Assembly: GCA_023443515.1 (NCBI GenBank)
Contig: JAEZUC010000103.1
Coordinates: 1-32,910 of the forward strand
Reading direction: 5' to 3'
DNA length: 32,910 bases
DNA from: Bacillota bacterium
GTDB taxonomy: Bacteria; Bacillota; Clostridia; Acetivibrionales; DSM-1351
Below are positions 24,965 to 32,910 of this stretch, one piece after another (position 1 is the first letter of the stretch; each line of letters opens with the position of its first letter). The position numbers and the translations under genes were made by a program. The notes beneath the pieces are model-generated. The model saw only the letters and a program-made list of their open reading frames with translations. It did no database searches and had not been told where the DNA came from.

Positions 24965-27900
24965 ATGTCAAACGAGTCAAACGAAATCAAGCGTATGAAA
25001 TATTTCGATGGACTATTGCTAAAAGAAGAAGACCTTAAACTTGATCAGGACTACCATAAGAATTTTCACCGTATGCACAACAGGTTTTTTCACAACTGGG
25101 GAATTGTAGAGGGCCTCAAGGTTGAAGCAATAGGAAATTATCCTCAGGTAAAGGTGACAAAAGGACTTGCACTTAACAGTACATTGGATGAAGAAACCAA
25201 AGAAAAAGTCAGTCAGGAGATATGGATAAGTGACAATCATCCGGATAACCCGTTAAACTTATCCGAATATGATGTAAATGAAGATATATACATAATGGTA
25301 TCATATTACGAAGAACCATCGGATATAGAAATAACTAAGGGCGGGGATAAAAATATCCATGTCTGGGAGCGCTCAAAAATAAAACACAGCAGAATTAAAC
25401 CTGATCCCAAAACCAAGGATGAAATAACAGACATTATTGTTGCACGTGTTAGATTGAAGGAGGCTGGGCCTGGACAAAAAACCATTGATGGCATTTATTT
25501 TACAGCCGAAGATGGAGTTGTATATGCCGTTACACAGGGAACATCACAGGAGTTTCAAAAGATTTCAATAGGTGAAAAGGAAAAAACAAATCTTCCATAC
25601 ATAAACGGTCTTTCAGATCAAACCCTTGGTCACAGTGACGGACTGGAAGTTCATTCACCGTATACGAAATTTTCAGGTTCCGTAATAACAGGTGATTTAA
25701 AAACAAATGGCAATACAGATTTAAATGGAACATTGTCAGTAAATATAAACAATACCCCTGCGCTAAAAGTAGATTCAAAAGGTAATGTAGCCATATCCAA
25801 GACTGCTGCAGTTACAGGTGTCCTTTCAGCAACGGGTGGGCTTAACGTAAGTGGTGACAACACAACCCTTGACACTACACATGTAGTTATGACTGGAAAT
25901 ATGCTTACTGTAAACAAGTACACCCCAAAGGACAATGAAACCGAACCAAGAAAACAGAGCAGTGGTGTTGAAGTGTATAGGAGTGGGTATCTTCCATATG
26001 CAAAGTTAATATGGGATGAAAACGAAAAAGTGTGGAAAGCCGGAACCGACAAAAGTGACGATATTCCGGGAAGTGGTATATACCAGCTGGCATACGGTCC
26101 GGATTGGAATGCAATGCATAATGGCTCAAATGTGGACAACCTTCATAAGCACAGTCATATACATGATGCAAATGGAAACATTTCATTAACTGCTGAGGAC
26201 GGAAACGTCAATATAACCAATGATTTGATTGTATCAGGAACAGTAGTCACCCAAAGTGGTATTGAAGTTCCGGGAAAAGAGCTTACTGCAAAACTTATAT
26301 GGAATAAAAACGACCGTCGCTGGCAGATCGGTGTAGAAAACGATATGTACAATGTACCATACGGAAGTGCTTGGGAGGAGCTTACAACCGGTACAAATGC
26401 AGATTCGCTGCATACACACAGTGAAATATATAACAGTGATGGGGATTTGGCCATAAATGTAGGCCCTACTGGGGATGTAAAAGTTAACTCTAATCTGACA
26501 GTAGGTAACAATCTTACAGTAGAAGGTTCTTTGACAGTACTGAACCCGATTACGGAATACAAACAAATCAATAAGGTAGTGACTGAAAATGCAGTAATCG
26601 TAAATAAGCCTGATAACGGGGAAGACCCCGCCAAAGAGGGTGGCTTGGAAGTATATCGTGGAGATGGTTATGAAAATGCAAGGTTAATATGGGATGAAGG
26701 CAGTTGCAAATGGAAAATGGGAACAGGCAGTAATATGTCCGAAATACCATCAGGTATAGAGTGGGAGTACCTTACACACGGACAGGTTGTTGACAATATG
26801 CATAGCCATGGAAATCTATCAATGGAGGATGGAACAGTAATTGTATCTGTTGATAAAAATGGTAATGTAGATGTTGAAAAAGATGTCAGCGTATCAGGAA
26901 ATCTTGTTGTAGATAAAAATGAATATATACATGGAGATGTAGATATAAGAGGTTCTGTAAATATAGTAGGTGATTTGACTGTAACCAATACTCCAACAAT
27001 AATCAGGCAAAATATTCTTGAAATAGAAAACAACACTATCATGGCCAACAAATACACTGGGACTCCTCAGTCTATAAACAACGAGGGCGGTTTAGAAGTA
27101 TATCGTGGCAGTGACAATAACCAAGCAAGACTTGTCTGGAATGAAAATGCAAAAATATGGAGAGTAGGCATAAAAGATTCCATGTACGATCTGGCTTATG
27201 GTGATAAATGGGAAGGGTTAATTAAAAATAAGACCGCCGATAACCTTCATTGGCATTCATCAATATGTGATAACAAGGGCAATACCGCAATAAGTACTGA
27301 AACGGATGGCATAATTACTATTAATAAAACAACTGAGGTTAAAGGGGGCCTTGATGTAACCGGAGAAGTAAATTTATTGGGAAATCTTAAAGTAGTTGGA
27401 ACAACAACTTCGGTAAACAAAGTTGATATGGAAGTTGAGGACAATGTAATACTTCTCAATAAATTTGAAGGTGAAACCCCTCCTTTAAATGAAAGTGGCC
27501 TGGAAATTTACAGGGGGGATTCAATAGACAATGCCCGACTGGTATGGAATGAAAAAGAAGCTATGTGGCAAATAGGCGTTGGTAAAAACCTTAGTGAAAT
27601 AGCTTGCGGGCCTGAATGGCAGAAGCTTACAAACAAAAGTAATGCGGATAGACTCCATACTCACAGTCAACTTTACAATACTAAAGGCAATATACTTTCA
27701 TTAAGCACAACAGCATCCGGAAATATTGATGTAAAGCATGACCTTACTGTAAGCCAAGATCTTACCGTAGCAGGAAATCTCAGCGTAAAAGGTGATGTAA
27801 CAGCAATAAAAAGTAAAAATATAGAACTAGAAGGTAACAAACTCACAATGAATAAGAGTGAGTCGGGAGAGGTTAAAAAGGGGACAAGTACTCTTTCGGT

Positions 27901-30655
27901 TTATAGAGGTGCAGATGAAAAAAGTGCAGTATTGAGATGGGATGAATCAACACAAGTATGGAAAATAGGAATGTCTGAATGGAGCTGGGCTCAGGAAAAC
28001 AGTAACCAGAAAATGGACGCAGTAGAGAATTCCACATGTCTTGTGGTAAACAATGACGGAAGCATACAGACTCCTATTGCAAAAATAGAAAAAGAATTAA
28101 GTACCGGAAGAGCATTAATCGGAGATATCCTTTCACTGCAGAAGGATGGTATTCATATAAACAGAGGAAACGAGTCCACAACATATCTGAAATTTGATAC
28201 AAATTTATGGAAACTAGGTTTTGGAGATGTTAACTGTATCAGTGCCACAAGCAGTGGTATGGTAGGAATAGGAAAACTGAACCCTCAAGAAATGCTTGAC
28301 GTATTAGGAAATGCAATCATAAACGGAAGTATGGACATCACCGGCAACTCGGAAATTAAAGGCTATTTAACTGCCGGAAGCACTGATATAAAAGGCCGCT
28401 TGAAAGTAGACGGAAGTATTATAATGAACGGAGGAATAGAAGTTGAAAGAGGAGTTGCCACAGACGGAACGCCAAAGCCTAATGCCAAGATAGTCTGGGA
28501 TGAGGATAAATGTGTATGGACATTTGGATTTGGCGACAAATTATTCGAACTGAATCTTAATAATACTTTTCTTCCTTCTAAGCTATTTACCAACGATGGT
28601 ACAGGAGTTGCAGTAGTTACAGACAATCTCGGTAATGTCAGAATAGGTGATGTAAAGGTTCCGCGAGCAAAACTTGACGTAAACGGAGATACATTTGTCA
28701 GTGGAAAAATAACATTGTCAAACACTATAGGGACAACATTAAAAATTGCTACGGAAGGCTTTGAATTATCCAGAAATACCGAAAAGCCGGCTAAGTTTTA
28801 CTGGAATGAAAAGAGCAAAGTCTGGCAGGCTGGAATAGATGGTGCCATGCAAGATATCTGCGTGGGGAATCACACACATAATAATGTATGTACTGCTGCA
28901 GGGGCAGAAATAGTTTATGTTGATAACAGCGGAAACGTTGGGGTTGGGAAGAGCATCCCCGAAGCAAAACTTGATGTTGCAGGAAATTTGAGGGTAACTT
29001 CTATTGATGCCACAGGTAGCATTACAGCAGTAGGTAATGTAAAATGTGATAACGCGGATATAACCAGAACATTAAGAGCTGACAATGCCAGTATAACCAA
29101 GGACTTAACAATAGGCGGGAATCTGGTTGTAAACGGTGACACAGTTACAGTTAATACAAAAACACTTGAAGTAGAAGACAATATAATAACCTTAAACAAA
29201 TACAATATTCAGACTCAACCGGTTCCAACTAAAGCCGGAATAGAGGTGTTCCGCGGCGGTACCGCCAACGCTGCACAGATTATATGGGATGAACTGGGAG
29301 GCGTGTGGCAGGCTGGTACTACAGAAAATATGAAAACCATATCCTTTACCGACCATACGCACCCGGAATATGATAATAGCGGTCTATCAAATATTACCGC
29401 AGTCTTGAAGGTAAACAATGGAAATATAGGTATAGGAACTTCAAACCCCACCGATAAACTTTCCGTATATGGGAATTTTGGAGTAACAGGGAATGCTGGA
29501 GTTTCAGGAACTATGACAGCTGCTAATGTGGTGGTAAACACAAAGCTGACAACTCCTGCATTGGATGTTAGTGGAACTGTAACTTCAACAAATGAAACAG
29601 TTAAAGTGAAACTAACTTCATCATATGTAGATGTAAGTACAAAGCTTACATCCAAGGATATGGATGTAACAGGAGCGCTATCAGTAGGTACACTAACAGC
29701 TGGAGATACAACAATAAATGGAACTGTAACTTCAACAAATGAAACAGTTAAAGTGAAACTAACTTCATCGTATGTAGATGTAAGTACAAAACTTACATCT
29801 AAGGATGCTAATGTAACAGGAGCGCTGACAGTAGGTACACTAACAGCTGGTGATACAACAATAAATGGGACTGTAACTTCAACAAATGAAACAGTTAAAG
29901 TAAAACTAACTTCGTCATATGTAGATGTAAGTACAAAACTTACCTCTAAGGATGCAGATGTCTCAGGAGCATTGACAGTAGGTACCCTCACAGTAGGAGA
30001 TACAACAGTAAATGGTAACCTAACAGCAAGCAATATAAAAGTAAATGGTACGCTGAATGTCAGTCAGGGAATTGAAGTAACAAGAAGTAGCTCAACTAAG
30101 GCAAAGATTTTCTGGGATGAAACTACTGCTTCATGGAAAGCAGATACAGGTACAAATATTGACCAAATAGCCCTTAGTAAGCATACACATAATACCCTTT
30201 ATTCAAAAACTAATCCGATTGTAAATGTAAGTGATGATGGTGACGTAGGGATAGGCAAAACTCCTGAAGCAGGAGTGAGGTTGTCTGTCGATGGTGATAT
30301 TAAGGCCAAGACCATAACAGGTGATATCGTGGCTACTACCCTGACTCAAACATCATCCAGAACAGTCAAAGAAAATATTTCAGCACTGCCACTAAAAACA
30401 GCAATAGATTTATTGAAAAAACTTAATCCTGTTACTTTTGATTACAAAAATGACAGCTTGAAAAAACACAACATAGGCTTTATTGCTGAGGATGTTCCTG
30501 AGATATTTGCCAGTGATGATTGCAAATCAATATCAGTAATGGATATTGTTGCAGTATTAACATCAGTAGTAAAAAAACAACATTCTGAAACAATAGCAAT
30601 AAAGAAGCAACTGACTGCTTTACAAAAGCAGGTATCAGGATTGATGGAAGCTTAA
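24965..30655 (+). CDS. Giant tail fibre 3 (1896 aa) with about eleven repeated modules and S74 chaperone
   Basis: The N-terminus (EIKRMKYFDGLLLKEEDLKL, HNRFFHNWGIVEGLKV, IHVWERSKIKHSR) matches the other fibres. From about residue 334 to 1740 a module recurs about eleven times, of the form GLEVYRG, A+LIWDE, then W+(A/I)G. Many copies end in an HxH motif: NLHKH, SLHTH, NMHSH, NLHWH, RLHTH, NHTH, DHTH and KHTH. Between modules are NVxVSGNLTV-like beta strands. Three 49-residue repeats lie at residues ~1538-1684. The C-terminus is a peptidase S74 domain: SSRTVKENI places the catalytic Ser at 1797 and Lys at 1802, then IGFIAEDVPEIF, then a coiled coil. In T4 gp37, HxH motifs coordinate iron along the trimer axis, so metal stapling is likely here. 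It ends the cluster, before a terminator. Confidence 0.88.
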   Translation: MSNESNEIKRMKYFDGLLLKEEDLKLDQDYHKNFHRMHNRFFHNWGIVEGLKVEAIGNYPQVKVTKGLALNSTLDEETKEKVSQEIWISDNHPDNPLNLSEYDVNEDIYIMVSYYEEPSDIEITKGGDKNIHVWERSKIKHSRIKPDPKTKDEITDIIVARVRLKEAGPGQKTIDGIYFTAEDGVVYAVTQGTSQEFQKISIGEKEKTNLPYINGLSDQTLGHSDGLEVHSPYTKFSGSVITGDLKTNGNTDLNGTLSVNINNTPALKVDSKGNVAISKTAAVTGVLSATGGLNVSGDNTTLDTTHVVMTGNMLTVNKYTPKDNETEPRKQSSGVEVYRSGYLPYAKLIWDENEKVWKAGTDKSDDIPGSGIYQLAYGPDWNAMHNGSNVDNLHKHSHIHDANGNISLTAEDGNVNITNDLIVSGTVVTQSGIEVPGKELTAKLIWNKNDRRWQIGVENDMYNVPYGSAWEELTTGTNADSLHTHSEIYNSDGDLAINVGPTGDVKVNSNLTVGNNLTVEGSLTVLNPITEYKQINKVVTENAVIVNKPDNGEDPAKEGGLEVYRGDGYENARLIWDEGSCKWKMGTGSNMSEIPSGIEWEYLTHGQVVDNMHSHGNLSMEDGTVIVSVDKNGNVDVEKDVSVSGNLVVDKNEYIHGDVDIRGSVNIVGDLTVTNTPTIIRQNILEIENNTIMANKYTGTPQSINNEGGLEVYRGSDNNQARLVWNENAKIWRVGIKDSMYDLAYGDKWEGLIKNKTADNLHWHSSICDNKGNTAISTETDGIITINKTTEVKGGLDVTGEVNLLGNLKVVGTTTSVNKVDMEVEDNVILLNKFEGETPPLNESGLEIYRGDSIDNARLVWNEKEAMWQIGVGKNLSEIACGPEWQKLTNKSNADRLHTHSQLYNTKGNILSLSTTASGNIDVKHDLTVSQDLTVAGNLSVKGDVTAIKSKNIELEGNKLTMNKSESGEVKKGTSTLSVYRGADEKSAVLRWDESTQVWKIGMSEWSWAQENSNQKMDAVENSTCLVVNNDGSIQTPIAKIEKELSTGRALIGDILSLQKDGIHINRGNESTTYLKFDTNLWKLGFGDVNCISATSSGMVGIGKLNPQEMLDVLGNAIINGSMDITGNSEIKGYLTAGSTDIKGRLKVDGSIIMNGGIEVERGVATDGTPKPNAKIVWDEDKCVWTFGFGDKLFELNLNNTFLPSKLFTNDGTGVAVVTDNLGNVRIGDVKVPRAKLDVNGDTFVSGKITLSNTIGTTLKIATEGFELSRNTEKPAKFYWNEKSKVWQAGIDGAMQDICVGNHTHNNVCTAAGAEIVYVDNSGNVGVGKSIPEAKLDVAGNLRVTSIDATGSITAVGNVKCDNADITRTLRADNASITKDLTIGGNLVVNGDTVTVNTKTLEVEDNIITLNKYNIQTQPVPTKAGIEVFRGGTANAAQIIWDELGGVWQAGTTENMKTISFTDHTHPEYDNSGLSNITAVLKVNNGNIGIGTSNPTDKLSVYGNFGVTGNAGVSGTMTAANVVVNTKLTTPALDVSGTVTSTNETVKVKLTSSYVDVSTKLTSKDMDVTGALSVGTLTAGDTTINGTVTSTNETVKVKLTSSYVDVSTKLTSKDANVTGALTVGTLTAGDTTINGTVTSTNETVKVKLTSSYVDVSTKLTSKDADVSGALTVGTLTVGDTTVNGNLTASNIKVNGTLNVSQGIEVTRSSSTKAKIFWDETTASWKADTGTNIDQIALSKHTHNTLYSKTNPIVNVSDDGDVGIGKTPEAGVRLSVDGDIKAKTITGDIVATTLTQTSSRTVKENISALPLKTAIDLLKKLNPVTFDYKNDSLKKHNIGFIAEDVPEIFASDDCKSISVMDIVAVLTSVVKKQHSETIAIKKQLTALQKQVSGLMEA
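29574..30014 (+). repeat. Three tandem 147-bp repeats inside fibre 3
   Basis: The start of the unit (GAACTGTAACTTCAAC) recurs at 29574, 29721 and 29868 (GG in place of GA in the third copy), exactly 147 bases (49 codons) apart, with high identity at DNA level. Each unit encodes GTVTSTNETVKVKLTSSYVD followed by VSTKLTSKD and a GALxVGTLTxGDTT stretch. A fourth, degraded copy may begin near 30015. Near-identity of silent positions suggests recent expansion. Confidence 0.92.
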
Positions 30656-30666
30656 AACAACAAATT

Positions 30667-30696
30667 AAAAAGGTTACCGTAGAGGTAACCTTTTTT
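30667..30696 (+). terminator. Rho-independent terminator of the injection-system cluster
   Basis: AAAAAGGTTACC (30667-30678), loop GTAGA, and GGTAACCTTTTTT (30684-30696) form a perfect stem ending in a T tract, 12 bases after the fibre 3 stop codon. The A run before it lets it work on both strands. Confidence 0.92.
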
Positions 30697-30712
30697 AATT
30701 TTAATATATTTA

Positions 30713-30740
30713 TAGACATAAATTGGATAAGTGTTATATT
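30713..30740 (+). promoter_or_regulatory. Candidate sigma-A promoter of the exporter genes
   Basis: TAGACA (30713-30718) and TATATT (30735-30740) are separated by 16 bases, just after the terminator and about 50 bases before the first exporter start. The match is moderate in AT-rich DNA. Confidence 0.45.
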
Positions 30741-30790
30741 ATGAACATGTTGGAGATATTAAAGAATATATACAATAATTCGAGGTATTT

Positions 30791-31546
30791 ATGGAAACTA
30801 GAAAGGTTGCTGATATAGCAATATCAGCGGGAGAAATCCTACTAAGCAATGGTGCAGAAGCGTATAGGGTGGAAGAAACAATAGCAAAAATATGTAATTC
30901 ATATGGATTCACCGGTGAATGTATTTCAAACCTGACAGGAATATTTATATCTATAACAGGCCCAGAAGGTGAAATGGTTACATCTATAAAAAGAGTCCGT
31001 CAAAGGCGTGTTGATTTATACAGGGTTGAACTTGTAAACTCCTTTTCCAGAAGGCTTATTGATAACCCGGTATCCTATGAAGAGGCAAAAAGAATTCTAA
31101 GTGAAATAACTAATGCTCCCAGCTTTAGCCTGGGAATAAGGCTTATGGCCGCTAGCATGACTTCATTTGTATATACATTATTTTTTAAAGGAACTGTTCA
31201 GGATGCGACAATAGCCCTGATAATAAGCTTAGGAATATATTTTATACTTCAAAAAATAGAAGAAGTCGGGTTTTTTCAGTTTCTCCAATTCTTTTTATCA
31301 GGTTTTTTAATAGGAGCATTAAGTAACACAGTACAGTATTTGCTCCCTTTTATTCATAAGGAGAATGTAATAACAGGAGCCATAATCGTGTTGTTACCGG
31401 GAGTATCACTTACAAATGGTATAAAGGATATACTATACGGTGATTATGTATCAGGACTTGCTCAATTTGGTGAGGCTATGCTGGTAATTATTGCAATGAG
31501 TGCCGGAATAGTAACTTCACTATCACTATTTATGAAATGGATGTGA
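30791..31546 (+). CDS. ThrE-type threonine/serine exporter, N-terminal half (DUF1212/YjjP family)
   Basis: A 251-aa membrane protein. The first ~110 residues are soluble and match the DUF1212/ThrE N-terminal domain: AGEILLSNGAEAYRVEETI, then VRQRRVDLYRVELVN and SFSRRL. Family members are related to the N-terminal half of the ThrE amino acid exporter. Residues ~115-250 hold about five membrane segments, with ALIISLGIYFILQKI and FLSGFLIGALSN among them and the conserved LLPGVSLTNGIKDILYGDYV loop. It is followed after 4 bases by the partner gene, so the two probably form one transporter. Substrate is inferred from family; E. coli YjjPB exports succinate, so other small anions are possible. Confidence 0.88.
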   Translation: METRKVADIAISAGEILLSNGAEAYRVEETIAKICNSYGFTGECISNLTGIFISITGPEGEMVTSIKRVRQRRVDLYRVELVNSFSRRLIDNPVSYEEAKRILSEITNAPSFSLGIRLMAASMTSFVYTLFFKGTVQDATIALIISLGIYFILQKIEEVGFFQFLQFFLSGFLIGALSNTVQYLLPFIHKENVITGAIIVLLPGVSLTNGIKDILYGDYVSGLAQFGEAMLVIIAMSAGIVTSLSLFMKWM

Positions 31547-31550
31547 GTAA

Positions 31551-31991
31551 ATGCTTCAGCAAACCGTTTTAGCCTTTTTTGGAAGCTTATTTCCGGTAAT
31601 ATTATTTAATATTGATAGAAGGAAAATATTTTGGGCGGGTTTATGCGGTGCTATCGGATGGGTAATATACGGCCTTGTAGCAATGAATACTGACAGTCCG
31701 ATATTATCAACGTTCTTTGGTGCGCTGGCAATTGGAATTTACAGTGAATCCATGGCCAGAATACTTAAAACGCCTACCTTTGAATTTTTGATACCCGGGA
31801 TATTTCCTTTGGTACCAGGAATGATGGCGTATAAAACATTGCAATATATAGTTGAAAACAACATGTCTAAAGCTTTCAGTAATGGAACACAGACGTTAGC
31901 TGTAGGCGGTGCTATTGGATTTGGTATAATGCTTTCAACAACTATATTTAAATTTATATCTAGAATAAGAAAAAACAGAAATTCTTCTTAA
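31551..31991 (+). CDS. ThrE-type exporter, C-terminal half (YjjB/ThrE_2 family)
   Basis: A 146-aa integral membrane protein with four to five hydrophobic segments, including LAFFGSLFPVILFN, ICGAIGWVIYG-like LCGAIGWVIYGLVA, and AIGFGIMLSTTIF at the end. The loop with PTFEFLIPGIFPLVPGMMAY is the family hallmark and mirrors the LLPGVSLTNG loop of its partner. It begins 4 bases after the preceding stop and must work with it. The stop lies one base from the stop of the convergent L,D-transpeptidase gene, with no terminator between them. Confidence 0.88.
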   Translation: MLQQTVLAFFGSLFPVILFNIDRRKIFWAGLCGAIGWVIYGLVAMNTDSPILSTFFGALAIGIYSESMARILKTPTFEFLIPGIFPLVPGMMAYKTLQYIVENNMSKAFSNGTQTLAVGGAIGFGIMLSTTIFKFISRIRKNRNSS

Positions 31992-31992
31992 A

Positions 31993-32367
31993 TCAAACAA
32001 TTTTAACTACTGTACCAATTGAAACCAGACTACTTAATTCAATAACCTGATCATTATACATTCTTATACAGCCGTTTGAAACATCTTTACCAATGGAAGC
32101 AGGATTGTTAGTGCCATGAATTCCATAATCACCGTTTGGAATGCTAAGCCCTAGCCATCTTGTTCCAAATGGACCTCCGGGATTAATTGCACGATTAATT
32201 ATTCTAAAAGTACCTGCAGGGGTTGGCGTAGATGGTTTACCAACTGCAACTGTATAGCTTTTATATACAATATTATCTTTAAAAAGAGTCAACCTGTGTA
32301 ACCTCCTGTTAATAACAATAGTGTAAGCAGGTCTATACATTTGATAATACGAATTATTATAATACAT
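31993..32367 (-). CDS. L,D-transpeptidase (YkuD domain), short form without a signal peptide
   Basis: A 124-aa protein that is almost entirely a YkuD catalytic domain: a first strand TIVINRRLHRLTLFKD, then YTVAVGKPSTPTPAGTFRI, PGGPFGTRWLGLS, and the active-site signature HGTN..SIGKDVSNGCIRM with the catalytic Cys. L,D-transpeptidases make 3-3 crosslinks in peptidoglycan or attach proteins to it. There is no signal peptide; the N-terminus is Tyr/Asn rich (MYYNNSYYQMYRP). In Clostridia and Bacillus such short forms are often sporulation linked, and a spore cortex or coat role is possible. Start choice is supported by TTTGGAGGAG upstream on the minus strand. It is transcribed towards the exporter genes. 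Confidence 0.9.
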   Translation of the reverse strand: MYYNNSYYQMYRPAYTIVINRRLHRLTLFKDNIVYKSYTVAVGKPSTPTPAGTFRIINRAINPGGPFGTRWLGLSIPNGDYGIHGTNNPASIGKDVSNGCIRMYNDQVIELSSLVSIGTVVKIV

Positions 32368-32574
32368 TGAGACTCCTCCAAAGTATTTATAATATTTATT
32401 TATTCATTTAATGATTAAATGTTACATAATTTTTTAGGTATTATCAGAAAAATTAGAATAGACATATTCATAACTTGAATAAGCTTTTATGTTATTTTGC
32501 GCAACTGATTAGAATAAATGAACAAAAAGTCCAGAGTATATTTATATTACGACAAAAAAGTTCTACAAGTATTA

Positions 32575-32603
32575 TTGACAGACAGAAATTGATATGATAC
32601 ACT
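32575..32603 (+). promoter_or_regulatory. Strong rRNA promoter
   Basis: A perfect TTGACA (32575-32580) and TACACT (32598-32603) with a 17-base spacer lie 248 bases before the 16S sequence, preceded by AT-rich DNA that could act as an UP element. Between the L,D-transpeptidase start and this point (32368-32574) I see no gene. Confidence 0.8.
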
Positions 32604-32609
32604 AATAAA

Positions 32610-32850
32610 GTCGCTCGGACAAATGGGCGATTATTTAAATGGACTTTGAAAAGTAAACAGTGATAAACATGTAAAGGAACTCGAAAAAATTCCGAAATCG
32701 TAAAACGATTTCAAAATTGAGTAACTTGCGAACTTTACAATCTGGTTTTTGGAAACAAGAACTAGAAAAAAGTCAGCAATTTTAATGAGCTAACAAGCTT
32801 ATCAAATAAGTTAATTGCGTAGCAGATTTTTCTGCTAAACATATAAATTT
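32610..32850 (+). ncRNA. Structured rRNA leader (pre-16S)
   Basis: The stretch between the promoter and 16S holds several hairpins. GAAATCG (32694-32700) pairs with CGATTTC (32706-32712). GCAATT (32776-32781) pairs with AATTGC (32813-32818), enclosing a further CTTAT/ATAAG pair. AGCAGA (32821-32826) pairs with TCTGCT (32831-32836). The larger stems are likely processing and folding elements of the precursor. No tRNA or ORF is visible. I cannot confirm a boxA antitermination site. Confidence 0.6.
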
Positions 32851-32910
32851 TAATTTGAGAGTTTGATCCTGGCTCAGGACGAACGCTGGCGGCGTGCCTA
32901 ACACATGCAA
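32851..32910 (+). rRNA. 16S ribosomal RNA, 5' end (cut by window edge)
   Basis: AGAGTTTGATCCTGGCTCAG at 32859-32878 is the universal 16S start, followed by GACGAACGCTGGCGGCGTGC and CTAACACATGCAA, as in Firmicutes. The mature 5' end should lie about 7-8 bases before AGAGTTTG; I place it at 32851. Only ~60 bases are present. Confidence 0.97.

Noticed and set aside
25651..27057. Several 110-160 residue minus-strand frames in fibre 3
   Set aside because: All overlap the giant fibre frame, have no ribosome sites and show Ser/Pro/Thr-rich shadow composition.
29574..30014. Direct repeats as a possible CRISPR array
   Set aside because: The units are 147 bases, contiguous, in frame and without unique spacers, so they are coding repeats.
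29215..30033. 272-residue open frame on the minus strand inside fibre 3
   Set aside because: It is antisense to the 147-bp repeats and to a clear fibre gene. Its length and repeats simply mirror the plus-strand repeats, and there is no ribosome site or family likeness.
2490..30655. The cluster as a prophage
   Set aside because: There are no capsid, terminase, portal, integrase, replication or lysis genes. The ATPase, the DUF4255 cap and the gene set fit an eCIS instead.

Overview
The window comes from a low-GC Gram-positive bacterium of the class Clostridia; a Ruminiclostridium/Clostridium-like anaerobe is my best guess. The reasons are AT-rich codon use, strong AGGAGG ribosome binding sites, a 16S rRNA start typical of Firmicutes at the right edge, and Clostridia-like housekeeping genes next to it. 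The sequence does not fix the species.

Layout: (1) Positions 1-2000 are the tail of a polymorphic-toxin locus. It holds the C-terminal AHH nuclease domain of a toxin that starts outside the window, an ankyrin-repeat protein that is probably its immunity partner, a broken IS256-type transposase, and a frameshifted SUKH (SMI1/KNR4-type) immunity remnant. (2) Positions 2000-2450 are mostly non-coding and end in a promoter-like element overlapped by a perfect inverted repeat. (3) Positions 2490-30655 are one long co-directional cluster encoding a contractile injection system of the extracellular (eCIS; Afp/PVC/MAC-like) type. (4) Positions 30660-32370 hold a strong terminator, a two-gene ThrE-type exporter and a convergent L,D-transpeptidase. 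(5) Positions 32575-32910 are an rRNA promoter, a structured leader and the first bases of 16S rRNA.

How the CIS genes fit together: an AAA+ ATPase and a DUF4255/Pvc16-type cap come first. Next are one sheath protein, the main tube protein, a zinc-ribbon assembly protein with an overlapping small DUF6760-like frame, and a second tube-like protein that probably joins tube to hub. A Thr/Asn-rich variable protein follows. The hub and spike are a LysM protein, a gp27-like hub and a separate gp5-like spike, with a PAAR-like tip. The baseplate consists of a gp25-like protein, two J/gp6-like proteins and a P2 gpI-like protein. Last come three related fibre proteins of 862, 896 and 1896 aa. They share a baseplate-anchoring-like N-terminus and end in a peptidase S74 self-cleaving chaperone domain. 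A 59-aa coiled-coil-like protein follows each of the first two fibres.

The most interesting points are the conserved small frame at 8353-8550, which has no ordinary start codon and lies in the -1 frame of the gene before it; the expanded fibre set, whose largest member has about eleven repeated modules and eight HxH motifs; a hairpin between the abundant sheath/tube genes and the rest; a dyad over the putative cluster promoter; and the lack of any recognisable tape measure or cargo gene. Assignments rest on reading the translations and recalling families; no database search was possible.
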